Shown here one piece after another: positions 24,600 through 35,959 of a DNA stretch of 64,000 bases (the stretch's first letter is position 1; each line of letters opens with the position of its first letter). This DNA comes from Daucus carota subsp. sativus (lineage: Eukaryota > Streptophyta > Magnoliopsida > Apiales > Apiaceae), in NCBI RefSeq assembly GCF_001625215.2, contig NC_030381.2, forward strand, positions 41,786,689 to 41,850,688. Direction: 5' to 3'. Both the position numbers and the translations under genes were made by a program. The notes below the pieces were generated by a model. That model searched no databases and was not told the DNA's origin. It worked only from the letters and a program-made list of their open reading frames with translations.

Positions 24600-25730
24600 T
24601 ACTTCCTTTAGTTGCATCATGTTTGAAGTACTAGAATTACAATGACGATATCAATTTAAATAATTTCGTTATAAATTTAATGCTGTCACCTGACTAATTT
24701 AAAACAACTAGAGTTCAACACTAAAAACAGAATCTTGAAAGATAAGAAGAAGAATGAAAGAAACAGTATGTAAATTCGAATATTTGGTTCTGTTGTTAAA
24801 ATCAAATTTGAAAAATCTGTTATGGTTTCAATTTAATTGGATACTCAATATTTCTGATGTGATAAAAAGCTTGACAATCAAAATCTCAATTAATTATTTA
24901 TAATTTAATATAATTAATAAATATTTAATATACGAATTATGTTTTACTCAGTATAGTTAGGATGTTGGCCCGGTTGGTCATAATGACTAACGAGGTCATT
25001 AGTCACGCGAGTGTCATTTAAAACGATACTTTGGCCAGTTAAGCTCAAAACGCCAAAACGCCACTTTGGTTGGCGTTTAGGCTTTTAATTGAGATAACGT
25101 CACTTCAGTTGGCGTTCTCAACATTCTCTTTAGTCTCTCTCTACACAACCCCCTTCTCGCTTCTCTCTCTTCACCCGGACCCAATTCCCCTTCTCTCTCC
25201 TCCACTCTCTCCCAATCTCTCTCAGCAAAACTCAAGCCCATCAAACATGCAAACGCCACTTAGTATGGCGTTTAGGGTGCAAATATTAAACGTTAATTGA
25301 AGCATCGTTCTAGAGTGATAATGAGAGCCATTTTTTTAATACCGTGTCAATTGAGGCAATTCACGATAGAAAAGAGTTACTGGGGCCTTTTCTCCTATAG
25401 TTGGCTATCTAAATTATAAATTAATTAGTTGATATACCAATACTTCACTATTTTAAACTTTTTTCATTTTATTTTAATCCAATAAAAATATTAATAAATT
25501 TTACAAAAAATCTAAGCAACCTCTTGCTTCTAGTATCTCCTAGCTGTGTCACCTTCTTCCAAGGAGATCTCTATGAGTTTGGAAGAGTATTAATTATAAA
25601 TTCACTACCTATATTTAGTTAGACGTATTGAATCATCTTGAATTCTCGTTAATATTATTAATTATTAAATTATAGAAACAGACATTTTTCAGAAACAACT
25701 TTAAGCTTCCGAATTGAACACAAATAAACA
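24600..25730. other. Intergenic with AACGCCA/TGGCGTT palindromes and a CT-rich tract
   Basis: A cluster of AACGCCA words and their complement TGGCGTT lies at 25047-25079, 25109-25118 and 25251-25274. They form small hairpins on each side of a CT-rich stretch (25120-25230). The source is not recognised. The open frames on both strands here are simple-sequence shadows. Confidence 0.45.
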
Positions 25731-25732
25731 TG

Positions 25733-25875
25733 CTCTGAAACTATTCGTTCGTGCTTATCATGAGTGAAATATTTAAGTGAATAATGTTTTCAATGAGAAT
25801 CACGCTCCGAAACTATTCGTTCATGCTTATCATGAGCGAAATTTTTAAGTGAATAATATTTTCTAACGAGAATCT
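25733..25875. repeat. About 70-bp tandem duplication at the outer edge of the left arm
   Basis: Two adjacent units share GAAACTATTCGTTC(G/A)TGCTTATCATGAG and AAGTGAATAAT. The same words appear inverted near 35925-35955, which marks the approximate outer limit of the large inverted repeat. Confidence 0.65.
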
Positions 25876-26879
25876 GAAGCAGAGCTCTCAGCTCAGGACA
25901 GAGCTCGACTTTGTAACGCTCTGTCAAGTGTCAACTTTTGAACGCTCTACAGCGTAGGAATGCCACAAAGATAAAACTCACTTCAGCTTATGCACTTTCC
26001 TTTGACATGTTTAATTTCATTCACAAAATGCTTTTATTACATTTTTTTCTCATACCTTTCAGGGATCAGGAATTGGATTCTGAATACACATAACACATGT
26101 GTTTAGTTAATTGTTTTATAATAATACGAGGGTCGATAACTGCAAATCCATTATAGCATGATTTAATATTTGCGGTTTAAAGATGAAAGCAGTACATCTT
26201 CTTGTCAAGCAACAAAATGTTGAAATTCTATGCGTCGAACTGGAAGGAGCATAGTGTTTACGGTGGAGGTGAAAATTGCAACATGCAATCCAGTAGGTTA
26301 AACAGGACTTCCTAATTCATTCAGAAGCACGAGACGAAATAAAATGAACCCAAAAATCCTCAAGCATAAGCAGGCACAAGGTTGAGCAGGACGATCAGAA
26401 TTGAGGATCAGACACAAGACTCAGCCGGTTTAGAGTGATCTCGACTCAACACATAACAACCAAACTCGAAAAATGAGTTCCACTACAGATACATTAATGA
26501 ATTTAGATACTTAGATGTCTGGTTTCATGAGGGTGCATAACTGTAAATCTATAACAGCATGTTTAATGTCTAAATTTCTGAAAGTCAGACTGGAACTCTG
26601 GAAGGAGTATATAATGGTAAAGAACATTGTGATTTGCAATCCATTAGGGGTTTATCTGAACTATGGAAAAGATAGTTGGCAAGAAATCCGAACTCAATTG
26701 ACGCATAAGGACAAAAGAAATAAAAAAACATAGTTGCTAAATACAGTTCAAAATTACTTCGTACAGTTCACGGAGATTACAAATGTGTCCTTACTAAACT
26801 TCTGCCTAATGTTAGCAAACAAACAAAGTCTGCCCTAATTTTTTGTGCACGTGAACTGGATTACGTATACGAGCATTAA

Positions 26880-27964
26880 CTAATATATTAAAATTTTTTT
26901 TTTCAACTATTAACTGATGCATATGCATGAATATTATTTAATATGTACATTCTTTTTGTTTGATAATACATACATGCATGTTAATATATTCATGTCGGTG
27001 TGTCTACTAATTATTTATTTATTAATAAATAGATTTGATTTGTTATCATCTTGTTAATTTTATTCTTTTTAGTTTTTGTTGAAAAATTGCTTGTGCATTC
27101 ACAACTTTAATTTAAACAACTTAAAATTTTATGACTATATTAGACTATATTTGATTATTTTTTTATAATATAATCTTTAGTTGACCATTAACCTTAATAT
27201 GTATTAAGAATTTAAAAAGATAATTTGTATAAATAATATTTATTCATATTTTTTTACATATAATTTTATAAATAAAATACTTTATTTTATTAATAAGTTA
27301 ATACTAGTGTCTGATATAATTTTTTAGTCAAAATAAAAATACTTGATTTTATTATAATATAAATTTTATTTGGCCTATAACCTTTAATATGTATTAAGAA
27401 TTTAGAAAGATAATTTTTATACATAATCTGTTCATATAGTTTTTATTTGACTTAGTGTATAATTTATAATTAAAAAACTTGACTCTATATATAATTATAT
27501 CGACTTCTTTATTTTTTATCGATGTGTTTAATTTTTTATTTTGTTTATTCTCATTTAATCAAAACAAGTTAAAACTATACTATCCGGGCGGGCCCTAATT
27601 ACCATTACGGCTAAATGGGCTAAAATCCCTATAACATAAAATATTAAAAAATTTACACTAGTGTTTCATATAATATATTAGTTAAAATAGAATATACTTG
27701 ATTTTTTTATAATATAACCTTTAACTCGTCTAGAACCTTTAATATGTATTAAGGATTTAGAAAGATAATTTGGATATATAAGTTTTATTCATATATTTTT
27801 TATTTGACTTAATAAATATTTTTATAAATAAAATTATAAAATCCCAGTAATATTTTAACATGGAACAGTTGGAAATTACGATTCATCATTAATTCATTAT
27901 ACACTTATATCTTATTAGTTGCAAGTGCATGCATACGTAAATTCTTTTATTTAAATAACATATG

Positions 27965-28006
<42 letters not shown>

Positions 28007-28330
28007 TCATCCAAAAATAAAAATTACAAAATATTATGAAAGTAATTTTTAATAATTTTTCTTGTAATTTTAATTTTTTTTTTTGTGAATAAAATTACTC
28101 TTTGCACGAAATTTTAAACGTATTTAAAATTTATAAAAGTGAATGGAACCTGTAATAATCAATAATCAATAATTATATTAATTCATGATATTATATATAC
28201 AAAACTAATAGATTATTGAAACGTGATAATTATATTTTATAATATATTTTTGAAAAGAATGCATGCTTTAGAATTAAAATCTAAATATTTTAAAATTTTA
28301 AATCAAGAAAGTAAGAAAATGATTGTTTAC
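26880..28330. repeat. AT-rich insertion with a three-fold direct repeat
   Basis: The word TATGTATTAAG(G/A)ATTTA followed by AAAGATAATTT recurs near 27197, 27390 and 27745, each after a TATAATATA(A)-type lead-in, so units of roughly 190-350 bp are repeated in direct orientation. A long AT dinucleotide tract lies at 27969-28003. The block has no counterpart in the right arm and so was probably inserted after the inverted duplication. No coding sequence or termini were recognised. Confidence 0.5.
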
Positions 28331-28399
28331 AAATTAGTGTCATAGCATAGTATTATACACGTGTAAATATGCATCTAGCCAAAGCTTGTACGTAGAAGT

Positions 28400-29200
28400 A
28401 GTCAGAAGTAAACATCTTGTAATCAACAACACATATTTATTAGGGTTTGATACATTTAATAAGGTTAAGGTCATATTTGTAATATCTGCGAACTGCAGAA
28501 AGCAAAAATGAACTGTATTTAGCAACACCAAGCCTAAGCATAAGCAGACACACGGCTGAAAAAGGCCAATCAGAGTAGGGAATCAAACACGAGGCTCAAC
28601 CTGACTTAGATTAATCTTGATTCCAAATACAATCACCAAACTCGAGAAAGGGGTTTGAATTCAAAAATGAATGTCGAGGGTGACTTTATCATAATTGGTT
28701 GAAAGACAAGGACGGGTTGTAGTCCTTTTAGTTCACATGTTCGTTGATTAGCTTCAACCAGGTTTACAAAATGACACAGATCCTTTACAACTAGTTTACC
28801 CGGCAGTGCTAAAACAAATATAAAAATCAATAAAAGGAGTTCTACAATGCCCACTACGATTCATAAACACTTTGCAAGAAAAGAGACTTCGGAATATAAC
28901 AGGGGTCAAACAAATATGAAGACAATGAAGTCAGGTCAAAGATCTAAGTTCTAATTGAGGACTCTCCTTCAAAAATTTGTTCCCGACTTGTTATCAGAAG
29001 ATAGTGGTCATCCTTACATAGACAAGCATTCGCCCTCAATACATACATTCATTATAATCTCACCAGCCTAATAAACAACATTATAAACATCCGACCATAC
29101 TTATAACAATGAAATAGGAAAGCATATAAATAGCACTGGTATGGTGGTGCCACTGAATCTCATCTCCTAATAGAAAAGAATCAGGGAGCCGTTGAAAATC
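28400..29200. repeat. Tandem, truncated copy of the GRP2/CSP 3' flank
   Basis: Blocks at 28860-29150 repeat those at 30290-30600 in the same orientation, e.g. AAACAAATATGAAGACAATG against AAACAAACATGAAGACAATG, and TACATACATTCAT-like then ATAATCTCA. The copy ends before any gene sequence. This indicates an extra, gene-less duplication of the locus. Confidence 0.6.
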
Positions 29201-29619
29201 CGAACAAGAGCTCAATATAGATGCTCAATTAGCCGGAATGCTACAAGGATAAAAACTCAATTCAGCTTCTATTCACTTACCTCTTCTTTAATTTCATTCA
29301 CATAAATTCATCTTTTCATTTTTATTTTTTATCTCATTCCTTTCGGGGATCAGAAATTGTAATCTGAATACAGATACCACAAGAATTCAGAAAATTATTT
29401 AGTAGCATTACAATCGTAAATAACTGTGAATCCATAAGCATGTTAATATCTGTAGTCTAAAGATACAAGCCAAACATCTTTTGACAAGCAACAAGATTGT
29501 GAGATTCTATTGGTCAGACTAAAAGAAACCCAGAGCTACAGTGCATCAGGATTCGGGACTATATGATTAGAGATAGTTTGCAAGACTTGCTAATTTATTC
29601 AGTAGCATAAGGGCAGGTA

Positions 29620-30945
29620 AAATGAAACCAAAAGGCTGAAGAAGTTGAAGATCAGCCACAAGGCTCACCTCGATTTAAACTGATCTGGATTCCAAACATG
29701 ACCACCAAACTCGAAAAAGAGATTTTGGAATTCAAAAACGTATATTGGTGTGCCTATCATATATTGGTTGAAAGAGATACTGAAAAACAATAAGGACGGG
29801 TTTTGGTCACTCAGATTTACAAACGATTTTGCACAGCCAATGTGTGAAAAACAGAGCTTATATAGAAAGTAGACGATGCAAAAGTGGGAAAATTGATTCA
29901 TAACCAATAAAGATTTTGAGAACTCAAAACATGGTCATCTTTATAATCAGACTAAGCATTAGTTTTGAGTCGACAAAGAACTAAAATCAATATTTGCAAC
30001 ACTGACCCTGAATGCATTGTGTTCGGAAACTTCAAATAAACATGGTCACCATTAGAACTTGAAAAAACCAACACCTTATACCTTCAAAGTAGTATACCAG
30101 CAACTAAAAAGAAACAAAAATAAACCTAAAACCAAAATATTTGACAGGAAAAAAACAATTCAGACCCGTCATACTAAACCATTACAGAGCCTTAAGCATA
30201 AAGCTCCCATCAACTTTAAAGCCCAATTAAAAAAGAGTTCTAAGAGAAGAATATTGACAGAAATACCTACGAGGGGAGGGTCACTGGTATTCATGGACAC
30301 ATTGCAAGCAAAGAGACTTTCGAAAACAACAGGGCTGAAACAAACATGAAGACAATGCAGAGCAGTCCAAGATCTGAGTTCTAATTGAGAACTCTACTTC
30401 AAAAATCTGTTCTAGTCATGTATCAGAATACCTTAGTCATCTTCAGGATCATCAGAGAATGCATTTACTTGACAAGCATTCGTACCAATACATACATACA
30501 TACATCATAATCTCATCAGCAGCTTAATAAATAACATCATTAACATCAGATAATAATAATAACAATAACAATAATGAAAAAAGAAAAGAGAGCACGTTAT
30601 AAAGAGCACCACTGAGTGTTGTCATCAGCTTAATTCCACACATCCATTCATTCATGAGCATATTAACAATAATGAGAAACGAAAAGCATAATAATAGACA
30701 ACACTGAGTAAATCCGAAAGAGAACAAGCATCACACAGTTGATTGATAAACCAAACCACCAAAAACCATCTGAAATCCTTAAAAAAGTTTAAACCTACAT
30801 AATAATAATCCTTAATTAATCAAAAGACCAAGAGTCGCACCAGGATAGGAGGATTAAGATTAATTAACAGTAAAGAAAGCGAGAGAGCAAAATGCATCAA
30901 CACGGAAGCACATATTACCCCATCGCAGCAGCACAACCCCGAAAC
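29620..30945 (-). other. 3' UTR and downstream flank of the left GRP2/CSP gene
   Basis: The proximal part (about 30590-30945) mirrors 32855-33230 almost base for base, including the 3' UTR. Beyond that the match is clear but diverged. The small open frames at 30059-30349 and 30524-30727 have counterparts on the other arm only as repeat shadows. Confidence 0.5.
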
Positions 30946-31542
30946 CTAACGGTTGGAATTAGGACAGTCCCTGGCGAAATGGCCGTCCTCACCACACTGA
31001 TAGCAGCCACCTCCGCCGCCGCCGCCACGGCCCCCACCACGTCCTCCACCACGACCACCTCCATAGCCACCGCCTCCGCCATAGCCGCCGCCACCACCTC
31101 CATAGCCTCCACCGCCTCCGCCATTGTCGCAATCCCTCGCCATATGACCATTCTCCCCACACTTGTAGCAGCCTCCGCCGCCACCGCCGCCATAACCGCC
31201 ACCACCACCATATCCGCCGCCGCCACCACCGTAGCCGCCTCCGCCACCACCATAGCCGCCGCCGCCTCTACCACCGCCGCCGCCGCCTCCCCTTCCACTT
31301 CCCTGGACAGAAGCACCATCTGGGCCAGTGACATCAACGGCCTTGGTCCTGCCATCGTTGCCATTCTCGATGACAAACTCAACCGACTCCCCTTCAGCGA
31401 GGCTGCGAAACCCATCAGACTTGATGGAAGATTGATGAACAAACAGATCCTCACCGCCTTCGTCAGGGGTGATGAATCCAAAGCCCTTGGTGTCATTGAA
31501 CCACTTGACTGAACCCTTCAAACGGCTGCCATCTTCACCCAT
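30946..31542 (-). CDS. GRP2: Cold-shock-domain glycine-rich protein with two CCHC zinc knuckles (left copy)
   Basis: Single exon, 198 aa. The cold-shock domain (about 8-73) carries RNP1 (KGFGFI, 19-24) and RNP2 (LFVHQ, 33-37). A Gly-rich region with GGYGG repeats surrounds two CCHC knuckles: [14 protein letters not shown] (125-138) and [14 protein letters not shown] (180-193). This matches the two-knuckle plant CSP/GRP2 class (Arabidopsis CSP2/GRP2 and CSP4/GRP2b, about 200 aa). The family binds single-stranded nucleic acids and acts as an RNA chaperone in cold response, flowering and seed development, in nucleus and cytoplasm. The ATG at 31542 begins [10 protein letters not shown]; the frame upstream stays open for four codons without another ATG. 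The protein differs from the right copy only at residue 62 (Asn here, Ser there). It is transcribed away from the palindrome centre. Confidence 0.93.
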   Translation of the reverse strand: MGEDGSRLKGSVKWFNDTKGFGFITPDEGGEDLFVHQSSIKSDGFRSLAEGESVEFVIENGNDGRTKAVDVTGPDGASVQGSGRGGGGGGGRGGGGYGGGGGGYGGGGGGYGGGGGYGGGGGGGCYKCGENGHMARDCDNGGGGGGYGGGGGGYGGGGGYGGGRGGGRGGGRGGGGGGGCYQCGEDGHFARDCPNSNR

Positions 31543-32257
31543 CTTTTGATACAACTTAAAACAGACACAACACGAGATTGATAATAAAAACCCTAAACCC
31601 CCAAATGTAGTATTGTGCCTCTTTCTTTGCTCCTGTGTCTTTATTTATACACCAAATGCGATTGTTGTGTTTATGGGCCCCACGTCACTATTCTAGTGGA
31701 CCGACTCTTCATCTTTTGTTGGACTCATGTTCCGATATTTCAGTCCATGTGTCTTGGGCCTCTACGGTGCAGTCCGGTCCATGTTTATGGCCTTTTTACG
31801 GTCTCTCGATTCGACCTATTCTGTCTCTCCTTTTTTCCACGTAGATTCCATCCGATTCTAAATAAGTTGTATTAGATAAGAGGTATTGTATTGACGGTGA
31901 TTTTCAAATCTCGCGGAACAGGATGTGATACAACTTATTTAGAATCGGACTGAATCTACGTGAAAAAAAAGAGAGATAGAATAGGTCGAGTCGAGCGACC
32001 GTAAAAAGGCCATAAACATGGACCGGACTGCACCACAGAGGCCCAAGACACATGGACTGAAATATCGGAACATGAGTCCAACAAAAGATGAAGAGTCAGT
32101 CCACTAGCATACTGACGTGGGGCCCATAAACACAACCATCGCATTTGGTGTATAAATAAAGACACAGGAGCAGAGAAAGAGGCACAATACTACATTTGGG
32201 GGTTTAGGGTTTTTATTATCAATCTCGTGTTGTGTCTGTTTTAAGTTGTATCAAAAG
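31543..32257. promoter_or_regulatory. Mirrored divergent promoter of the GRP2/CSP pair
   Basis: 715 bp separate the two start codons, and the two halves are reverse complements apart from a 55-bp spacer (31873-31927). Each half has a TATAAATA box (minus-strand copy at about 31641-31649; plus copy at 32151-32158), a site II TGGGCC next to CCACGTCA (31674-31687 on the left; mirrored near 32115-32125), and AAACCCTAAACCC-type telo boxes in the leader near 31588-31602 and 32198-32212. The leaders are thus about 70-90 nt. Both genes should share regulation and respond as growth-type genes. Confidence 0.7.
31873..31927. other. Non-palindromic spacer at the centre of the inverted repeat
   Basis: The arms match up to GTTGTAT on the left (ends 31872) and from ATACAAC on the right (starts 31928). 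The 55 bases between show no self-complementarity that I can see. Confidence 0.6.
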
Positions 32258-32854
32258 ATGGGTGAAGATGGCAGCCGTTTGAAGGGTTCAGTCAAGTGGT
32301 TCAATGACACCAAGGGCTTTGGATTCATCACCCCTGACGAAGGCGGTGAGGATCTGTTTGTTCATCAATCTTCCATCAAGTCTGATGGGTTTCGCAGCCT
32401 CGCTGAAGGGGAGTCGGTTGAGTTTGTCATCGAGAATGGCAGTGATGGCAGGACCAAGGCCGTTGATGTCACTGGCCCAGATGGTGCTTCTGTCCAGGGA
32501 AGTGGTAGGGGCGGCGGCGGAGGCGGTGGTAGAGGCGGCGGAGGCTATGGCGGTGGTGGAGGAGGCTATGGTGGTGGCGGCGGAGGCTATGGTGGCGGTG
32601 GAGGTTATGGAGGCGGCGGCGGTGGAGGCTGCTACAAGTGTGGGGAGAATGGGCATATGGCGAGGGATTGCGACAATGGCGGAGGCGGTGGAGGCTATGG
32701 AGGTGGTGGCGGCGGCTATGGCGGCGGCGGTGGCTATGGAGGTGGTCGTGGTGGAGGACGTGGTGGGGGCCGTGGCGGCGGCGGCGGAGGTGGCTGCTAT
32801 CAGTGTGGTGAGGACGGCCATTTCGCCAGGGACTGTCCTAATTCCAACCGTTAG
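32258..32854 (+). CDS. GRP2: Cold-shock-domain glycine-rich protein with two CCHC zinc knuckles (right copy)
   Basis: Single exon, 198 aa, with the same architecture as the left copy: cold-shock domain with KGFGFI and LFVHQ, GGYGG-rich linker, and CCHC knuckles at 125-138 and 180-193. Only residue 62 differs (Ser). At DNA level the two genes differ mainly at third positions of glycine codons, which points to purifying selection on the protein. The start is the ATG at 32258, about 100 bases after the TATAAATA box. The 3' UTR (32855 to about 33080) is almost the same as that of the left gene. Which copy is ancestral cannot be told from this window. Confidence 0.93.
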   Translation: MGEDGSRLKGSVKWFNDTKGFGFITPDEGGEDLFVHQSSIKSDGFRSLAEGESVEFVIENGSDGRTKAVDVTGPDGASVQGSGRGGGGGGGRGGGGYGGGGGGYGGGGGGYGGGGGYGGGGGGGCYKCGENGHMARDCDNGGGGGGYGGGGGGYGGGGGYGGGRGGGRGGGRGGGGGGGCYQCGEDGHFARDCPNSNR

Positions 32855-33079
32855 GTTTCGGGATTGTGCTGCAGCTGCGATGGGGTAATATGTGCTTCCG
32901 TGTTGATGCATTTTGCTCTGTCGCTTTCTTTACTGTTAATTAATCTTAAACCTCCTATCCTGGTGCGCGACTCTTGGTCTTTTGATTAATTAAGGATTAT
33001 TATTATTGTGTAGGCTTAAACTTTTTTAAGGATTTCAGATGATGGTTTTTGGTGGTTTGGTTTATCAATCAACTGTGTG

Positions 33080-35427
33080 ATGCTTGTTCTGTTTCGGATT
33101 TACTCCTGTTGTCTATTATTATGCTCTTCGTTTCTCATTATTGTTAATATGGTGATGAGTGAATGGATGTGTGGAATTAAGCTGATGACAACACTCAGTG
33201 GTGCTCTTTATAATGTGCTCTCTTATCTTTTTTCTGTCTCATTATTATTGTCATTGGATGTTCAAAAGCTTGTTCATTATTAAGCTGCTGATGAGATTAT
33301 GATGAATGTATGTATGTATTGGTATGAATGATTGTCTACATAATAGATAATACTAAATACTGAATCTCGTGATTCTAAAGATGACTTTGACTCCTGTATA
33401 CTTATAACATGACCAGAACAAATTTTGTAAGGAGAGTCCTTGGTTAGAACCATGATTTTTGACCGCAATTCATTGTCTTGATGTTTGTTTGAGCCTTGCT
33501 GTTGCAGTCTTGCAGAAGTCTCTTTTCTTGTAAAGTGTCTAGGAGAATACAACCCTCCCCTTGTAGGTATTTCCTTCAACATCCATCTCATTGGACTATG
33601 TTGTAATTGGGGTTAAAGTTGACGGGAGCTTTATGCTTAAGGCTCTTTGATGGTTTAGTATGACGGGTCTTAATGGTTTTTTTTCCTGTGAAATATGTTT
33701 GTTTTTGGTTTATTAGTGTTTCTTTTTAGCTGTTCCTGTTCTGATTTCTTTAAATCAATTTTCTCATGTGCATAGTGATATAATCTATGTAAAGTTTCAA
33801 AATATAAAGGCATTGAGGATTAACATAGTAGGATGATGAGTTTGTTTGTCTGATACTAGTAGTTTCACCTGATAATAAATATGCCCTTTTCTGACACATC
33901 TCGTGATTTTGGTTGTGTGTTGATTCAAGATCAGCCTGAAACCAGTTGAGCATTATGTTTCATCCTCAATCCTGATTGTTCTTTTCACCCTCAGTGGTTT
34001 CTGCAAGTTTATTTGCTATTGAGCATGTTGGTTTTAGTTAAAGTTAAGCTCATTATGTCTACAATATCAAATATCCCATGTTCTAGTTATGTTACGGTTA
34101 ATTTGAAGTTTCAATAGCCAAATGCATTGATTGTCAATGTAGCAAAATTTGATCTTATTTGTTTGACACCAGTGCTTCATCTGATTACAAAGATGGTCAT
34201 GTTTTGTTACCTCTTTTAAAACAAACGATTAGGAGTTCTCAAATTCATTAAAAGTGTCGATTGTATCTCACGCACTAGTGTTTCCGCTTCTATTTGAGAT
34301 TTGTTCTTCACACATATGCAGCAAAATCAGTTCTAAACCTTAGTGACTACTGACTACAATCCATCCTCATTGTTTCTTAAAAGTTCTTTTAACTAATATA
34401 TGACAAACCCACCCTCATCATCCATATTTGAATTTTTAAAAGTCTTCCTTTAGTGCGGTTGTAATGTTTGGAATCATATTTGTAAGCTCTGTTTTCCCCA
34501 TATCTGCACCGACTGGCCAACCATCATTTTTCTTGGGAGAATATTGTGGTTGTTTTGTTCCTTTTATAGTTAAACCGAAATTTCAAAGATTTTATAGTTC
34601 TGCACGAAGTGACAATGTTATTTTGCATAGCTACTCATCTTCAGCTACATAAACTTGAAACTTCTTGCAAGAGTTTGGTTGTGTGTTGAGACAGGATCCC
34701 TCTGAATCCAGTTGAGCCTTATTTTGATAATTTGATTGTCCTTTTCAGCCTTGTGCCCATATGCGTTACGCATTGTGATGGTTTTGGATTGTTTTGCTTC
34801 TAATAAATTGGGGTGTCTTGAGAAATATTTTCAACCATAGTACTTGTAAACACCTACTGAATTCAGAGGAAAATAACCTTTAGTGGTTTCTGCAAGTTTA
34901 TTTGCTATTGAACATGTTGGATTTAGTTAACATTAGTATTTGATATACTAACCCTGAACATACTGTTTTGAATTCTATAACCCCTTTCTCTAGTTTGGTT
35001 TGTGTTGTTTCAAGATAACTCAAAATCCAGTTGAGCCTTATGTCAGATATTCAATTTTGATCGTCATTTTCTGTCTTGTGCCTGCATATATGCCTTTGGC
35101 TTTGTGATGGTTTTGGACTCATTTTATTTTACCTCGTGTTCCTGAATGAATTGGGTGGTCTTGAAAACTATCTTTAACCGTAGTCGTGATGCCCACCTAC
35201 AGGTTTGCATGTTGCAATGTTCTCCTCCAATGTAATTCTGTGCTCCAACCTGTCTGACTTGTAAATGTCACCATCTTGTTGCTTGTCAAGATGATGTATT
35301 GCTTCTTTAAACTACAGATATTAAATCGTCGTATTATGGCTATACAGTTATTACCTCTTGTAATACCATTATATAATTATCAAAATTCATATATTATTGT
35401 ATTCTGTATCCAATTCCTGATCCCTAA
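33080..35427 (+). other. Downstream flank of the right GRP2/CSP gene, no second gene recognised
   Basis: Made of the decaying repeat units of the right arm. No domain-bearing frame was found. The small open frames at 33077-33283 and 33280-33591 are shadows of repeats shared with the left arm. Confidence 0.45.
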
Positions 35428-35727
35428 TGTTGTGTTTGGTTGGAGTGAAAGGTGAATGGAATGAAATGAGTATAAATAAAAGAAAATAATAGAGTGTTGG
35501 AGGGAGGATTTTGAAAAAAATGAGTAAGTACAAATTTCGTACGTAGAAAACAGGTATGACAAGGAATGGAGCATTCCTTCACAAAATGGAGGGTTTAAGC
35601 TCTAGTTAAGGGTGATAGGAATGGAATGGTATGGTGGAAGGAACGAAAGGATTATACATTCAACTAAATTATAGTTCAAATCTCATTTCATTCCCTCTAT
35701 TTTCATTCACCCCAACTAAACACAACA
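35428..35727. mobile_element. TIR MITE with TGTTTGGTTGG ends, PIF/Harbinger-like
   Basis: The ends are TGTTGTGTTTGGTTGG and, inverted, CCCCAACTAAACACAACA. TAA flanks both sides (35425-35427 and 35728-35730). Subterminal GAATGGAATGAAATGAG on the left is mirrored by CTCATTTCATTCC on the right. It is 300 bp and non-coding. The same ends and TAA target occur on the 3-kb element at 47288-50344, so the two are probably one family. Confidence 0.7.
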
Positions 35728-35959
35728 TAAAGGAATGAGATAAAAAAAAAAAAAAAAAGTAACAAAATGATTGTAAACGAAAGAGAAGTGCACTGCACAG
35801 AGTGCATAGAAGCTGAAGTGAGTTTTAGCCCGTGGCCTTCATTTCTGGTCCTGTGGAGAGTTATAAAATCAGGCCTCATCTTGACCTCTTATTCGGACTC
35901 TAACTGAAGCACTATGTAGTCTTTATTCTTTCACTCATGTTAAGCACGAATGGATGATA

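Larger units (their letters stand above)
25733..31872. repeat. Left arm of the large inverted repeat around the GRP2/CSP gene pair
   Basis: This 6.1-kb arm contains the minus-strand GRP2/CSP gene. It matches the arm at 31928-35960 in reverse complement. Identity looks very high from about 30590 to 31872 (gene, leader, promoter, 3' flank) and degrades outward. Outer matching blocks include 26165-26210 with 35270-35330, 25960 with 35810, and 30241-30420 with 33410-33600. The arm is longer than its partner for two reasons: a tandem copy of the 3' flank (blocks near 28540-29150 and 29620-30600 are direct repeats of each other) and an AT-rich insertion at 26880-28330. Confidence 0.8.

Noticed and set aside
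30915-31512. Long open frames (about 190-207 codons) antisense to both GRP2/CSP genes
   Set aside because: They are Ala/Thr/Val-rich shadows of glycine-codon repeats on the other strand and have no conserved motif.
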